From NCBI GenBank assembly GCA_018292915.2, contig JACVVK020000339.1:207501-271500 (forward strand): a stretch of 64,000 nt of DNA. The letters are read 5' to 3'. Below, one piece after another: positions 12,925 to 23,862 of this stretch. A program made the translations under genes and the position numbers. Below the pieces are notes generated by a model that was not told the origin of the DNA, made no database searches, and worked only from the letters and a program-made list of their open reading frames with translations. How positions within the stretch are numbered: position 1 is the stretch's first letter; every line of letters begins with the position of its first letter. Source of the DNA: Batillaria attramentaria. Lineage: Eukaryota > Mollusca > Gastropoda > Batillariidae.

Positions 12925-13222
12925 CTACCGCTTGCGCTTAAACACGAGTAACCTCCAGCACGATCTAGTTAACCGCCACTTACCTCTTACTGTTAGTTGT
13001 GCCTGTGGAGCCGCGATCGAGTCCGCTCAACACTTCCTCCTAGAATGTCCCAAGTATACAGAAGCTCGAAACTCAACAATCAACAAACTTTCCTGTCAGT
13101 ATAAACATACAGATCTACTTCTTCACGGCAACACTGACCTTCCATTGTCAGTTAACGTACATATTTTTCACACAGTTCTAGAGTTTATTACACTTTCGGC
13201 ATGTTTTTCTCAGCCACATAAA
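12925..13222 (+). pseudogene. C-terminal fragment of another LINE
   Basis: The ORF ending at 13222 reads CACGAAIESAQHFLLECP, then LLHGN and a C-terminal VLEFITLSACF. The C-x-CG...E.A.HFLLECP zinc-binding-like segment and the final helix are typical of LINE open reading frame 2 ends. Nothing upstream continues it, so it is a short remnant. It lies back to back with the opposite-strand LINE fragment at 12690-12905. Confidence 0.65.
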
Positions 13223-13229
13223 TAAATAC

Positions 13230-14200
13230 ATTAGTACGCACTATGATCGACTGTAGCAGCTGACCGCCGTTGATATGAAAATGCTCCTGACAAACTGAGA
13301 CCTACCCCCCCCCCCCCCTCTCTCTCTCTCATAATTCGTGAACCACCGTTGCAAAGGTTGCTTTAACTGATTTTTGTTTTAATTGAGCAAGTCATAAGTA
13401 CGTCTTGTTTATGCTCAAACTGTTTTTCTGTGCTTCCTCCAGTGCAACAAAATAAATCTGTTTAAATCAAACCAGAGTTTTGTATCACGTCTAGTTACAA
13501 TCGGGTACCTGTGTATGTCCTGCTTCTTTAAGCTCTGGAATTTATGGCCCCATTTTTCTACACCAGTGGGTGTTGTTTCAGTATTTACACACACCTCTCG
13601 TTAATATCTGTAGTACCATTACTTCCATCTTGCCCGGTCTGTTTTGGCTGACCATGTAAGTTTTTCACGTACTTTTTAACTGCTGATAGCCTACAGTAAA
13701 ACTCGAGAAAATTGACGTGTGAATCGTGTCTTAGACGGAATATCGGGAAGTGTCAAGTCACCATGTACGATATCACTAGTTTTGTATACATTGTGCAGTG
13801 TTCACGTCTCAACTTCCTTCAACCTATCGTTCTTTTTAATGAGAGGCAAGTCAAGTGCAATGTTGGGTTTAGGGGATAGATAGTGATGTCCTAGACGGCT
13901 GCAGCCCAAAAGATTGGAACACGAATACACCATTCATCATTTATTACACCAAACGGCAGCCAAAATGCGATGCCATGGAGGCTGCAATGTTGATCCTACC
14001 AGTGACGTCACTCCACCACTCAGCAGCAGGCAAGATTCTGACACTGTGCGTGCAGGCGTGCCTGCTACACGTTTTAGGCGTGCCTGCTACACGTTTTAGG
14101 CGTGCTATTTCTGGCTCGTATACACACTTTGCTTATTTCCTGAAAGCTAGAATGGATTTGGGGATAGTTCCCTATAATTTCGAGCCAGAATATTCTGAGG
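13230..14200. other. Unassigned; short duplication inside
   Basis: No gene is supported. About 14057-14105 contains 'ggcgtgcctgctacacgttt' twice in tandem. About 13306-13332 is a poly(C)/(CT)n tract. Confidence 0.5.
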
Positions 14201-14206
14201 AAGAGC

Positions 14207-14568
14207 TCAGTAAGGGGCCAGGCAGAAAACAGTGGGGACGACGGGGAAGAGCCGATTGATGAGAACGAGTGCCATTGTGGGAGATGCGTGTTTGACAACT
14301 GAAGCAGCAACATTTTTCGCAAAAGCGCCCGTGAAACAATCCGGGGTAAAATGATCTCCACAAACGAGGTCTCGATTGTTCCAGGCGTATTCCTGCACTC
14401 GGCGGGGCAAGCGAACGTTCTTTAAGGTCTCCAACCATTTCGCACGCAACCTCCGTTTTTCCCTTGATTTGTTTAGATTCGGAAATTCAAAAAAACTTTT
14501 GTGGCTTCCATTTGCATTCTTACACATGCCTGTTTGCTGAAACAACCAAACGCTTTGCACTGTGGCAT
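14207..14568 (-). pseudogene. THAP-type zinc-finger gene fragment, frameshifted
   Basis: The minus strand starts at an ATG (14568) with MPQCKAFGC, the classical start of a THAP domain with its first two Cys. After a one-base frameshift near 14540 it continues GMCKNANGSHKSFFEFP, a Trp in RAKWLETL, VCGDHFTPDCF with the Cys-x2-His pair, and VVPTVF, equivalent to the AVPTxF box. All C2CH ligands and the terminal box are therefore visible. THAP domains are DNA-binding modules of transcription regulators and of P-element-like transposases. Only the domain remains before a stop at 14207; a second exon was not found. Either an allele with an indel, a pseudogene, or a transposase remnant. Confidence 0.75.
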
Positions 14569-14954
14569 CTCGAACACAAGATAATACTCTGGAACAACTC
14601 GCTCAAAGCGGGCACCGTCGACAGTGGTGGTGGAGTGACGTCACCGTCAGCACCTTTCCCGTCTCATTCGCGAAAGAGCGCGGCAACATGGCGCAGCCCA
14701 GGAACCGAAAACAGAGGGTGTTTTCGGCGCATTTTTTAGTAAATGGTACTTTGTTCACGAAAACTTTTGCTGTCTAACAGCGTAGGACCTCAATGTCTGT
14801 CATTTAAACCCAATAGTGCTCTTGACTTGCCGTACCCTTTAAGAAACAGTAGTTCGGCCCTGAATTCGGACCCGAACCTCGCGTAACATTTAATACAAAA
14901 CCCTTTAAAAATACCAAAAACATCAGCCGTTATAGGGCTCGGGAATTTGCAACT

Positions 14955-15418
14955 CTGTCGATAATAAGAACCATAGTTCTGGCTTTGTTCTACCCTGGAT
15001 TTCTAGATAATAAGACTCACAGTTCTGGCTTTGTTCTACCCTGAATTTCTAGATAATAAGACCCATAGTTCTGGCTTTGTTCTAACCTGGATTTCTAGAT
15101 AATAAGACCCATAGTTCTGGCTTTGTTCTAACCTGGATTTCTAGATAATAAGACTCATAGTTCTGGCTTTGTTCTAACCTGGATTTCTAGATAATAAGAC
15201 TCATAGTTATGGCTTTGTTCTACCCTGGATTTCTAGATAATAAGACCCATAGTTCTGACTTTGTTCTAACTTGGATTTCTAGATAATAAGACTCATAAAT
15301 AAGGCTTTGTTCAACCCTGGATTTCTAGATAATAAGACCCATAGTTCTGGCTTTGTTCTAGCCTGGATTTCTAGATAATAAGACCCATAGTTCTGACTCT
15401 GTTCAACCCTGGATAAAC
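14955..15418. repeat. 46-bp minisatellite, about 10 copies
   Basis: The unit begins 'gatttctagataataagacc' and ends 'gttctaacctg'. Copies differ at a handful of positions. No gene is seen from 14780 to 15800 outside it. Confidence 0.95.
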
Positions 15419-15799
15419 AGTTGACATTAATTGTTTACAACCGGCACAGGACGTGTGAAGTTTATGAATCCAGGTAACCTTCAGAGCTTTATGAAATGCA
15501 TGAACATCAGTGACTTCCAGTCCACCCTCTTTATATGTTTTTACAACTGTGCTTCTTTTCCTTTGTCTCTTTTGTCACCCCATATGTAACCAAGTGACGG
15601 TGTATAAATTTCATTCTGTATTTTATTGCCGGGGGATGGTAGAATCAATGAATCTTTATTTTTCAACGGCGGAGGTAGTTAACGTGACAATTAAGGTAGT
15701 CAATTTTCGTACCTGACGTTGCTAATTCTAAATTCTGATGGCATGTAATTGAAATTATAACACTATGTAAGTGGTAGAAATAATAAAATAATTTTTAAA

Positions 15800-15800
<1 letters not shown>

Positions 15801-15847
<47 letters not shown>
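15801..15847. repeat. (CA)n microsatellite
   Basis: About 23 CA units, followed by a short AG-rich stretch. Confidence 0.95.
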
Positions 15848-15851
<4 letters not shown>

Positions 15852-15908
15852 GGAGGGGGGAGGGAGAGAGAGAGAGAGCAGAACAGAACAGAACCGTTAA
15901 CATAGCAT

Positions 15909-16050
15909 TAATAATAATAATAATAATAATAGTAATTTATTTATATAGCGCTGTAATCTACTTGTAGGCAGTTCTAAGCGCCAAAAGTACAGGTAAAGGG
16001 TACAGATAAAAGTCAAGGTTCAGGGCCAGGGTAACTGCATGTAACATAAA
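15909..16050 (-). mobile_element. 3' end of a CR1/L2-like LINE with (ATT)n tail
   Basis: On the minus strand the segment reads toward 'agcgctatataaataaatta' followed by an (ATT)n tail, and carries 'cttagaactgcctacaagta'. The same 3' end occurs at 45393-45500, where it is attached to recognisable LINE coding sequence. No coding part remains here. Confidence 0.75.
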
Positions 16051-16470
16051 ATACAACAGAACAGAGAAAAAGCAAAATGGAATATAGAATCATAACAGAA
16101 AATATAGAATAACGTGAACTAAAATATAGAATAACACAACATGAAATATAAAATGAAATTTAAAAAGTAACGTACAATATAGCATAAAGTAACGTAAAAT
16201 ACAGTATAAAGCAACATACAATACAGAATAAAGTAGGACATAAAATAGAATAAAGTAACATACTTTATTATATACTATACAGAATAAAGTAACAAATACA
16301 GATTAATGTAACATAAATAAACGTACAATACAGAGTAAAGTGACATAAATAGAGGATTAAGTACGTGAATTTAGAATAAAGTAACATACACTATTAAATA
16401 AAGTAAGATAAAGTAAGATAAATTGTAGAATAAAGTAGCATAAAATATAGAATAATTTTAACTGAAAAAT
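16050..16470. repeat. Degenerate AT-rich repeat, about 20-bp unit (left part)
   Basis: Loose repetition of 'agaataaagtaacataaaat'. It begins where the LINE 3' UTR above should continue and looks like an expansion of that sequence. The same repeat resumes at 17725-18035, on the other side of a roughly 1.2-kb interruption. Confidence 0.8.
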
Positions 16471-16867
16471 AGATAAAGTAAAATCTAATCTTAAGACACA
16501 CGTGTTTTTAACGTATCTGGACTGATCTGCGCGATCATACCTACGAGCTCCGATCTCAAAATGTGCAAGGGTGGCATCATATGCAAGTCTTATAGTGTCA
16601 GTCTTACTTTTAGCTCCTCACCACTGCTATCTTTTAGAGTTTTATCTGGCTCATTCCTATCTGTCCTTTTGTCTTTGGTCTTATCACGGGTACTTGTTCT
16701 TGGTTTTTAATTGTGTCTGCCTGTCCTTTCTTATTTCTAATCAGTTGTGTTGTCTGTTTTCTTGGGGTGCTTTTTGTTGTTGCTGTTGTTGTTTGTTTGT
16801 TTGGTGTTTTTTTTTTTTTTTTTTGGTTTGTTTGCTCTTTTACTTTGTTATAGTTGTTCTTACGTAG

Positions 16868-17107
16868 TGTACTGTTACGTGTGGAGATGTGTTGAAGCGC
16901 CCGTCGTCTTATCGAGGGAATACGATGACATACACAGGCGAACAAATCCTCACGTAGCGAGTTCTTGTGGACCGCACGTTGTCTCTCACTCACAGAAGAC
17001 ACGTGAGCGCGTAGAAAAGTTATAACCGTGTGGAGTTTATTACAGCACTTCTCTCGTGTTACACTGCACTTTTCAAGCTTCGCAAGTACAAGCTTCTCTT
17101 GTGCACA

Positions 17108-17145
<38 letters not shown>

Positions 17146-17636
17146 ATCTCCGGGCCTTATATATAGTAACGGCATTCTAGTACATTCTGGACCACTCTTA
17201 TAACAGAACCAATCAAAAATCAAAGCGTGAATCACCTTATTGCTATTTTAAAACTAAAGAAGAATCCAGAATAATCAAGTACCTGCCCGCCGAACCTAGG
17301 CGCGTTATATAACACCTTCTAATCGTAAACAGGTCAGAACAAAGCGATTTGCACGAGATTTCCGAGCGACTCAGCCCTAGGCCCTAAGTGCATACCGTCG
17401 CCCGAGGGTAAAAGGGGGCAGCCAAAACAAGGTCACCACTTCTCGAATACTCGTGATAACCAAAAAAAACTTCTGGATCACGGGAAACAGATTTACATTA
17501 GTAAAACAGAATATAAACTAAACATAGCGACTTCTCTATCTCACCAAAGCTACAAAAAAAAAAGCATTACAGCTGTTATCCTACAGCATACAAACAAAAT
17601 ATAAACAAGAGGCACAGCCACGCTCGTAACATGTAC
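16868..17636 (-). mobile_element. Solo LTR (16873-17631) with 5-bp TSD
   Basis: The element begins TGTTACG and ends CGTAACA, a perfect seven-base terminal inversion with the TG..CA ends of an LTR. Both flanks carry 'tgtac' (16868-16872 and 17632-17636), a 5-bp target-site duplication. In minus orientation there is a TATATAA box near 17160 and an AATAAA about 120 bases downstream near 17040, which sets the strand. No internal retroelement sequence is present, so it is a solo LTR, 759 bp. A (AC)n tract at 17105-17141 lies between TATA and poly(A) signal. Confidence 0.85.
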
Positions 17637-17654
17637 ATTGAGTGATTTTTTCCT

Positions 17655-17724
17655 TTGGTTTTAGACTGTAAGGCGCCTAGAGCTCGTTCCCCGGGGATAG
17701 GCGCCCTATTATTATTATTATTAT
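17655..17724 (+). mobile_element. Retroelement 3' end with GC hairpin and (ATT)n tail
   Basis: Contains 'aaggcgcctagagctcg' and 'ccccggggataggcgccc', whose GGCGCC parts can pair, followed by seven ATT units. A structured 3' end plus a short-unit tail is typical of LINEs and their SINEs. The body is not recognisable. Confidence 0.5.
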
Positions 17725-18035
17725 TAAAATACAAAGTAAAAAGTAACATAAAATAGAGATTAAAGTAACACATAATATAGAATAGAGTAACATACAATAT
17801 AGAATAAAGTAACGTAAAAAATAGGATAAACCACCATAAAATATAAGGTAAAATGAAAACGAAAATAAAGTAACATAAACTACAGAATAAAGTAACAATA
17901 TAGAATAAAGTAACGTAAGAAATAGAATAAAGTAACGAAAGAAATAGAATAAAGTAACATAAAATGTAAGGTAAAATGAAAACGAAAATAAAGTAACATA
18001 AACTACAGAATAAAGTAACAATATAGAATAAAGTA
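17725..18035. repeat. Degenerate AT-rich repeat, about 20-bp unit (right part)
   Basis: Continuation of the 'agaataaagtaacataaaat' type repeat at 16050-16470. It includes a roughly 120-bp segment present twice in nearly identical form (about 17830-17910 and 17960-18030). Confidence 0.8.
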
Positions 18036-18217
18036 ACGTAAAGTGCTAACTCGGCAGCTTCAGTTCTAGACGTTTGTCACTGGATTAACTCATTTCTTTT
18101 CAAACCTGCAGTAGGAAAAAATTACAAGGAAAGGAAAGAGGATTGAAGTAGTCAGTCATTAGCCTATGTGTTTGACATATTCATTAATTTCACTGCTTGG
18201 TTAAGGCAATTGGAATA

Positions 18218-18383
18218 TAGAGCTAACAGATATGTGATACCCTTAGTTCTTTTTGTCAGCTGTTTGAGAATTGCAAAAGTTGTTTTACAGTTGAAATATT
18301 TGCCTAGATTTGTCTAGGTTTGCCAGGACATACAAGCAGTCACCTCCACATTATGACGAACATGGACATCTCTCTCAATAGAT
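18218..18383 (+). repeat. Dispersed 160-bp block, copy 1
   Basis: Nearly identical to 27598-27752, from 'agagctaacagatatgtgat' to 'gacgaacatggacatctctc'. It has no ORF and no recognised family. Confidence 0.9.
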
Positions 18384-18683
18384 TGCCTCTGAAAGCTTAT
18401 AATATGCTCTTAAACATGCATAATCAAAACAAAAATACTTGGGCTTCCTCCATCTGTTTTTATGTTGTTTCCATAGTAATGGAAACAACATCATAGGACG
18501 GGCTAAATTTTCCACGTTCATGGGCAAGCATCTGTGGTACAAACGCACGTCACTGCCGATCTCCCGCAGAGACGATTATGCAAGTGTAACTCTGACAATG
18601 ACGTAAGAAAACGTACGTCATCGATGCTGGCATGTATAGTGCGCCAAACGCACTTCTCCTCCTCAGTGAGTGCCGTCTGTGTG

Positions 18684-18684
18684 G

Positions 18685-18714
<30 letters not shown>
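18684..18714. repeat. (GT)n microsatellite
   Basis: About 15 GT units. Confidence 0.95.
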
Positions 18715-18718
<4 letters not shown>

Positions 18719-18721
18719 TGT

Positions 18722-19325
18722 GTCCGGGCCCGTTTCTTCGAAAATACTTAAGCGAATGGCTTCAAATTTGGGTTATCCAAATATATCAAAATGTTACATT
18801 AGACGATTCAAGCGTGTGATGATTGCTTAAGTGATTTGGGAGTTATCGCCCTTTTGAGACAAGTTGGTTGTCTTTCGTGTACAGGCGTAATATTTATTTA
18901 AATCACTCAATTATTTGGCAGTAGATAGCTTAAATACGGACTCTGAACAGATTCACTACTAGAAAATGGTCGCTCTTATAGTTTTCATGTAAACCGAGCC
19001 TGAGTTGACATTGCATGTGAACCCAGTTCAGATGCCTATTTCTCCGAAAATACTGAACCGATCGATTTCAAATTTGGGGTTTCTAAATGAATCAAGATTG
19101 TTGAATAGAAGGCCCGATCCAGGTACGATTGCACACATGATTTGCGAGTTATCGCCCTTTTCAGAAAAAAGTGGCTTTCTGGCGTTAAAAAGGCGTAATA
19201 TTTACCTAAACCACTCCATTTTTTGGACATAGATAGCATGAATACGGACTCTTTACTAAGTGAATTTTGGAGGTTGTCGCTTTTATACTTTTGGCGTAAG
19301 CCGTACCTGATGAAAGTGCTGGTGA
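18722..19325. repeat. Tandem duplication, about 300-bp unit, two copies
   Basis: 18722-19015 and 19022-19325 share in order 'cgaaaatact', 'ttcaaatttgggg', 'gagttatcgccctttt', 'ggcgtaatattta', 'gatagc..aatacggactct' and 'gtaa.ccg..cctga'. The copies are roughly three-quarters alike. Non-coding. Confidence 0.85.
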
Positions 19326-19918
19326 ACACACTTTAGATCTCAAAATCGCTCCTACTATACATAGATAATGAGCCTGGGGTGCCATAAAAAATATACAAAA
19401 AAATTAGAAAAATTCACTGCAGCCGTTATCGTCAGTTGACTCGAAAATTTGTACTCACAGCACATTTCCTCTGCAAGCCACACGCCTCACAAACATCGAA
19501 GAAGAGACGCACGCGCACTGACGTAAAGTAAGTGCGTCATGTTTGATTGACGTGATGCTGTTTTTTCTTGGGGGTGTCTCGCCACTTTCTTTCCGAATTC
19601 CTCTGTTTGGAGACGTGGTGTATTTTATTTCTTTTTTTTTTTTTTTTTTGTTTTTTTTTTGGGAGGTTTTTTTTTTTTTTTTTTTCTTATTTTTGGTCCC
19701 AAGTACATCAGCAGTCATACATGCATAGATGTGGTGGCTGCAACAGCTCGCATCCAATGGTTATACAATGGTACAAATTCTTAATGTAATAGTGCTATGG
19801 TACTACTCAGTGTACACAGTCAGATAAAGTTGTCCGTACAATGACGTATATCATGTGTTCAAATAAATTTATCTCAGAACAATAAATCCAGAAATCGTCT
19901 TCTGTTTTTTGTATTATG

Positions 19919-19928
<10 letters not shown>

Positions 19929-19968
<40 letters not shown>
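19929..19968. repeat. (AC)n microsatellite in the LINE 3' UTR
   Basis: About 20 AC units preceded by (CT)n, inside the 3' UTR of the LINE above. Confidence 0.9.
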
Positions 19969-19969
<1 letters not shown>

Positions 19970-20070
19970 TCATCGCACCTGCTGTACATACGTACACACC
20001 TTACAGCTTTGTAAGAGTAAGTCTGTATATCAACCTGCAGTAGGGTGTGTGAGCATGTGATGCATGTGAG

Positions 20071-23000
20071 TTATTCCACACCGCAAATTGTCTCGTACAG
20101 TTGCCATTGAATAATGACATCTGTACCCCTCGATTCTATATAAGCCGCACATTTTTCAATTTTAATTCTTTTCTGTAATTCTTTTAAAAAATGGGATAGG
20201 TCAGGTTTCTTTTTTTCCAACCGTTTCTTATAAACAAAAAACTTTGCCACCATAATAATCAAAAGTAATATACTGTCAGTTCGGATGTTCTCATCGTGAC
20301 CTAATACCACAAGAGGTTCTGTAAGCCGAACATTGTGTGCATGTGGGCATTTGTCATTAATAAGTTCCTGCAGCTTTTTCCAGAACTCTGTTGACCAAGG
20401 ACAATGAAACAGTACATGTTCAATTGTTTCTCTTTCCTCTTCACAAAAACTACATTTGTCACTTCCTACCACATTCATTTCTTTCAAAATAATGTTGGTG
20501 GCTAAAATTCTATGAAGAATTCTAATTTGAAACCATCTTAGTTTGACTTCTCTTATTTTCCTTATGTTTTCAAAGACTTGCTTCCAGTAAATAGTCCGTG
20601 ATAGCCTGTGTTCCCATTTATTGCAGAATTTAAGTTTCGGACTTTCGAGTAGGCTATTATAGTATAGTCTGCATCCTTTGTTTTGCATATAGATGGTTCC
20701 CAATGCTTTAGGAGTACGGAGCGTAGAATTTCCATCTAGACTGGATATATCTTTCTTCTTCATAAAAGCCTTTATTGCTTCTACGCATCCTCTATAGCTT
20801 AAAAAATTAGTGTTTACTCCGTGAAGCCGAACAAATTCATCAAACAGTAGGAATCCGCCCTCCTTATTAAGAAGGTCCTGTACACGACAAACACCTTTAA
20901 CATACCAGTCTTTATGAAAAAAGCTGCGTCGACCTACCAGGATCCTTGAATTGTAGAAAATTGGTTCGGCCAGAAGTTCATCTGTAGTTGTTATATCTAT
21001 TTTTAGACTAAACAATTTTAAAGCGTCAAGAACATCATGCCAAAAATCATTAACGGAGTGACTCACTGGCAGGTCCCCCCCGAAGTTCTCAAGGTCAGCT
21101 AAGATGGGCATTACATTTGTGATAATTTTCACCCACTTGTGTTTCCCATTTTTAAGCTTGCGGATCCACGTAAGTTTGAGCGCGGTGATGAAATTTCTAA
21201 CATCGGGGATTCCCAATCCACCATTAGTTACATTAAGTATGGATGTTTTTCTACTAACTTTGTCTGGTTTATTGTTCCATACAAACGTGAATATTGTTTT
21301 TTGAAGCTTAGTTATAAAACCATCAGGAGGGTTGGGCAAAAGCATCCACAGGTACACTAGTTTTGACAAAATCAAAGACTTCAACACTGCTATTCTCCCT
21401 AGTGGTGTCAGAATCCTGCGCATCCAAATTTTCATAAGTCTTACCATTTCTTCAAAGATCTGGTCGTAATTTCTTTTAATGCATTCGTCTAGTGTATTTG
21501 AAAACCATATTCCTAAAATCTTAAATTCTTTTGGGTTCCATCTAATCTTCAGGTGTGGCATAAATTTAGTTACTGATTTTTTTTTTTTACCCAACCAAAT
21601 CGCGTCAGTTTTTTCAAAATTAATCTTCAAGCCTGAAAGCTTACCAAAATGTTCAAAGGTGTTAATACAGTTTTCAAAAGATTCTTTATTGTCATTTAAA
21701 AAAGTCTGAGTGTCGTCTGCATATTGAGCTAACTTGTGGATACTCTCGTGTATTTGAATTCCTTGTATACCTGGGTTTTCCCGTATCATGGCCCCCAGAA
21801 TTTCTACACACAATACAAACAGGTATGGCGAGACCGGATCTCCCTGTCTGCAACCCCTCGAGATCGAAAACCAGGATGACACTTGGCCTCCAGCAATGAC
21901 GGTTGATTTGATATTTGTATATAGGACCCTAACCCACCTTCGCAGATCTGGCCCAAAACCAAATGAAAACAAAACTCTATGCATGAAGTCCCAATTCACC
22001 GAGTCAAAGGCTTTTTCGAAGTCTATGGAGAGGAGGATGCCAGGCTGCTTGTTGACATTTAAAAAATGAATAAGGTCGTAGATTAGCCTTATGTTATCCC
22101 CAATGTATCTCCCACGAATAAACCCAGTCTGGTCTTCGTTTATAAGGTCTGGTAATACCGATTTAATACGTTGAGCGATGCAAGCTGAGGCAATCTTATA
22201 AATTACATTTAATAAAGTTATCGGGCGCCAGTTTTTTATGTACTGTCGTGGTTTGTCACCTTTAGGGATACATGTAATAATTCCTTCCTTTTGGGTAGTC
22301 GGCATCTCACCTTTTAAGAAACTTTCATTTATTGCTCTAACAACCAGCTGACCAAGATCTTTCCAGAAAAATTTGAAGAATTCAACCGTAAATCCATCTG
22401 TGCCGGGGCTTTTTCTGTTTTTCATTGATTTTAGTGCTTCTCCTGCTTCCCTTAATGAAATATAACCTTCCAATCTATCAGATGTATCTTTATCTAATTT
22501 TGGTAATGTATTCACTAATTCACTAATATCGCATGTTTCCACCCCTCTTTCAGCATAAAGTTCCTCGTAGAACCTTCTCACCTCGTCTGTGATTGCATTT
22601 GAATTTGTGATGACCGACCCATCATCCAGTTCTAGTTTTGGCATACACTTTCTAACGTAGTGTCTTTTTTCTAGCTGGCAGAAGTATTTGGTTATCTTTT
22701 CACCCTCTGCCACCCATCGGGCTCGGGATCTTAGTAATACACCGTCCATCCTTTTTTCTCTTAAGGCTATAAGTTCAGTTTTCTTGTCTTCCAGTTGTTT
22801 AACTTCTAAGGCGCTTTTGACGTTTTTCATATGAATTCTTTCTATTTCTTCTTCTAACACTTTTTCTCTCTCCTCTGCTTGCTTCTTTTTCCTTGTCGCA
22901 TATGAAATAGTTTTACCTCTTATTTTCATTAACAATACTTCTAAAAGTGTTTGGTCCGTGATTGTAAAATTAAGTTCATCTTTAGGTATCGTGTGTAAAT

Positions 23001-23862
23001 TTTTTCTATCATAGTCAGGAAGAGCATATTCTTCAATAACACAGTCTATGGTGTCTCTTACTTCTCTTACATGTTGAGTATCATAGAGCAAGGAGCTATT
23101 ATATTTCCAGAATGTCTTATGTTTATTTTGGTGATCAGTATGGAGTTTAAGGGTTATCATAGAGTGGTCAGACCTGTAACCATATTCAATGTCAGTGTCT
23201 TTCACCGTATCCAATAGAGATTCACTTACCATGAAAAAGTCCAACCTACTCTGTTGCAGGGGGTTATGTCTGCGCCATGTGTACCTATTGTATTCGAGGT
23301 TCATCTCTCTCCATACGTCAATTAAACTGAACTTATCAGCTAACTCTATAACTCTTTCTCTAGCCTTAGGGTTGTTAATATGTTTATAATTAAAACAGTC
23401 CATACTTGGGTTTAAGACTAAGTTCCAGTCACCTGCCATTATAACCTCTGTTATTCCTAACTGGGTAATGTGTTCACTGATTTCTTCATAAAAGTCTGGA
23501 GAGTCCCTATTGGGGCCATATAAGTTTACAAACAGTAAGTTCTTGCCAAGCATCTCTAATTGCAAGAATAAGTAGTTCCCATCTGGGTCCTTGAGTACTT
23601 TTTTCACTTTAAACTCAAAATTATTATTTATGAGAATAGCAACCCCCCGTGACGAGGAGTTGTGAGATGCAAAAAAACACTTATATCCCCATTCTGCCCG
23701 TATATAGTCCTCCAGTTTAACATTAAAACGCGTGTCTTGCAGAAAGTAGATGCTATATTTTTTCTCTCTCAGGAAGTGGAATACATCCCTCCGCTTCTTT
23801 ACGTTCCCAAGCCCCTGACAGTTTACTGAAGCAATGGTTATTCCTGAGTCTAGCCTATCCAT
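20071..23862 (-). CDS. LINE ORF2: APE endonuclease-reverse transcriptase
   Basis: An uninterrupted 1263-residue ORF. Residues about 8-240 form an apurinic-like endonuclease: SVNCQGLG, LQDTR (Asp where Glu is usual), AGDWN (143-147), SRLDFFMVS and SDHS (231-234). Residues about 480-790 are the reverse transcriptase: SPGTDG, NWRPITLLN, IDFEKAFD (613-620), GDPVSPYLF and the catalytic YADD (714-717), then LKINFEKT. Residues 320-375 are a charged, probably coiled segment. A CCHC motif (C1137, C1140, H1149, C1154) lies near the C-terminus. Such proteins nick target DNA and prime reverse transcription of their own RNA. The layout and C-terminal CCHC fit the L1/Tx1 group. No RNase H is present. The absence of stops or frameshifts over 3.8 kb implies a recent insertion. 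The ATG at 23862 is the first in frame and precedes the endonuclease by only a few residues. Confidence 0.95.
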   Translation of the reverse strand: MDRLDSGITIASVNCQGLGNVKKRRDVFHFLREKKYSIYFLQDTRFNVKLEDYIRAEWGYKCFFASHNSSSRGVAILINNNFEFKVKKVLKDPDGNYLFLQLEMLGKNLLFVNLYGPNRDSPDFYEEISEHITQLGITEVIMAGDWNLVLNPSMDCFNYKHINNPKARERVIELADKFSLIDVWREMNLEYNRYTWRRHNPLQQSRLDFFMVSESLLDTVKDTDIEYGYRSDHSMITLKLHTDHQNKHKTFWKYNSSLLYDTQHVREVRDTIDCVIEEYALPDYDRKNLHTIPKDELNFTITDQTLLEVLLMKIRGKTISYATRKKKQAEEREKVLEEEIERIHMKNVKSALEVKQLEDKKTELIALREKRMDGVLLRSRARWVAEGEKITKYFCQLEKRHYVRKCMPKLELDDGSVITNSNAITDEVRRFYEELYAERGVETCDISELVNTLPKLDKDTSDRLEGYISLREAGEALKSMKNRKSPGTDGFTVEFFKFFWKDLGQLVVRAINESFLKGEMPTTQKEGIITCIPKGDKPRQYIKNWRPITLLNVIYKIASACIAQRIKSVLPDLINEDQTGFIRGRYIGDNIRLIYDLIHFLNVNKQPGILLSIDFEKAFDSVNWDFMHRVLFSFGFGPDLRRWVRVLYTNIKSTVIAGGQVSSWFSISRGCRQGDPVSPYLFVLCVEILGAMIRENPGIQGIQIHESIHKLAQYADDTQTFLNDNKESFENCINTFEHFGKLSGLKINFEKTDAIWLGKKKKSVTKFMPHLKIRWNPKEFKILGIWFSNTLDECIKRNYDQIFEEMVRLMKIWMRRILTPLGRIAVLKSLILSKLVYLWMLLPNPPDGFITKLQKTIFTFVWNNKPDKVSRKTSILNVTNGGLGIPDVRNFITALKLTWIRKLKNGKHKWVKIITNVMPILADLENFGGDLPVSHSVNDFWHDVLDALKLFSLKIDITTTDELLAEPIFYNSRILVGRRSFFHKDWYVKGVCRVQDLLNKEGGFLLFDEFVRLHGVNTNFLSYRGCVEAIKAFMKKKDISSLDGNSTLRTPKALGTIYMQNKGCRLYYNSLLESPKLKFCNKWEHRLSRTIYWKQVFENIRKIREVKLRWFQIRILHRILATNIILKEMNVVGSDKCSFCEEERETIEHVLFHCPWSTEFWKKLQELINDKCPHAHNVRLTEPLVVLGHDENIRTDSILLLIIMVAKFFVYKKRLEKKKPDLSHFLKELQKRIKIEKCAAYIESRGTDVIIQWQLYETICGVE

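Noticed and set aside
16873..17314. A shorter LTR ending TATAACA at 17314
   Set aside because: Its flanks do not match; the longer form ending at 17631 gives a perfect 5-bp TSD and longer terminal inversion.
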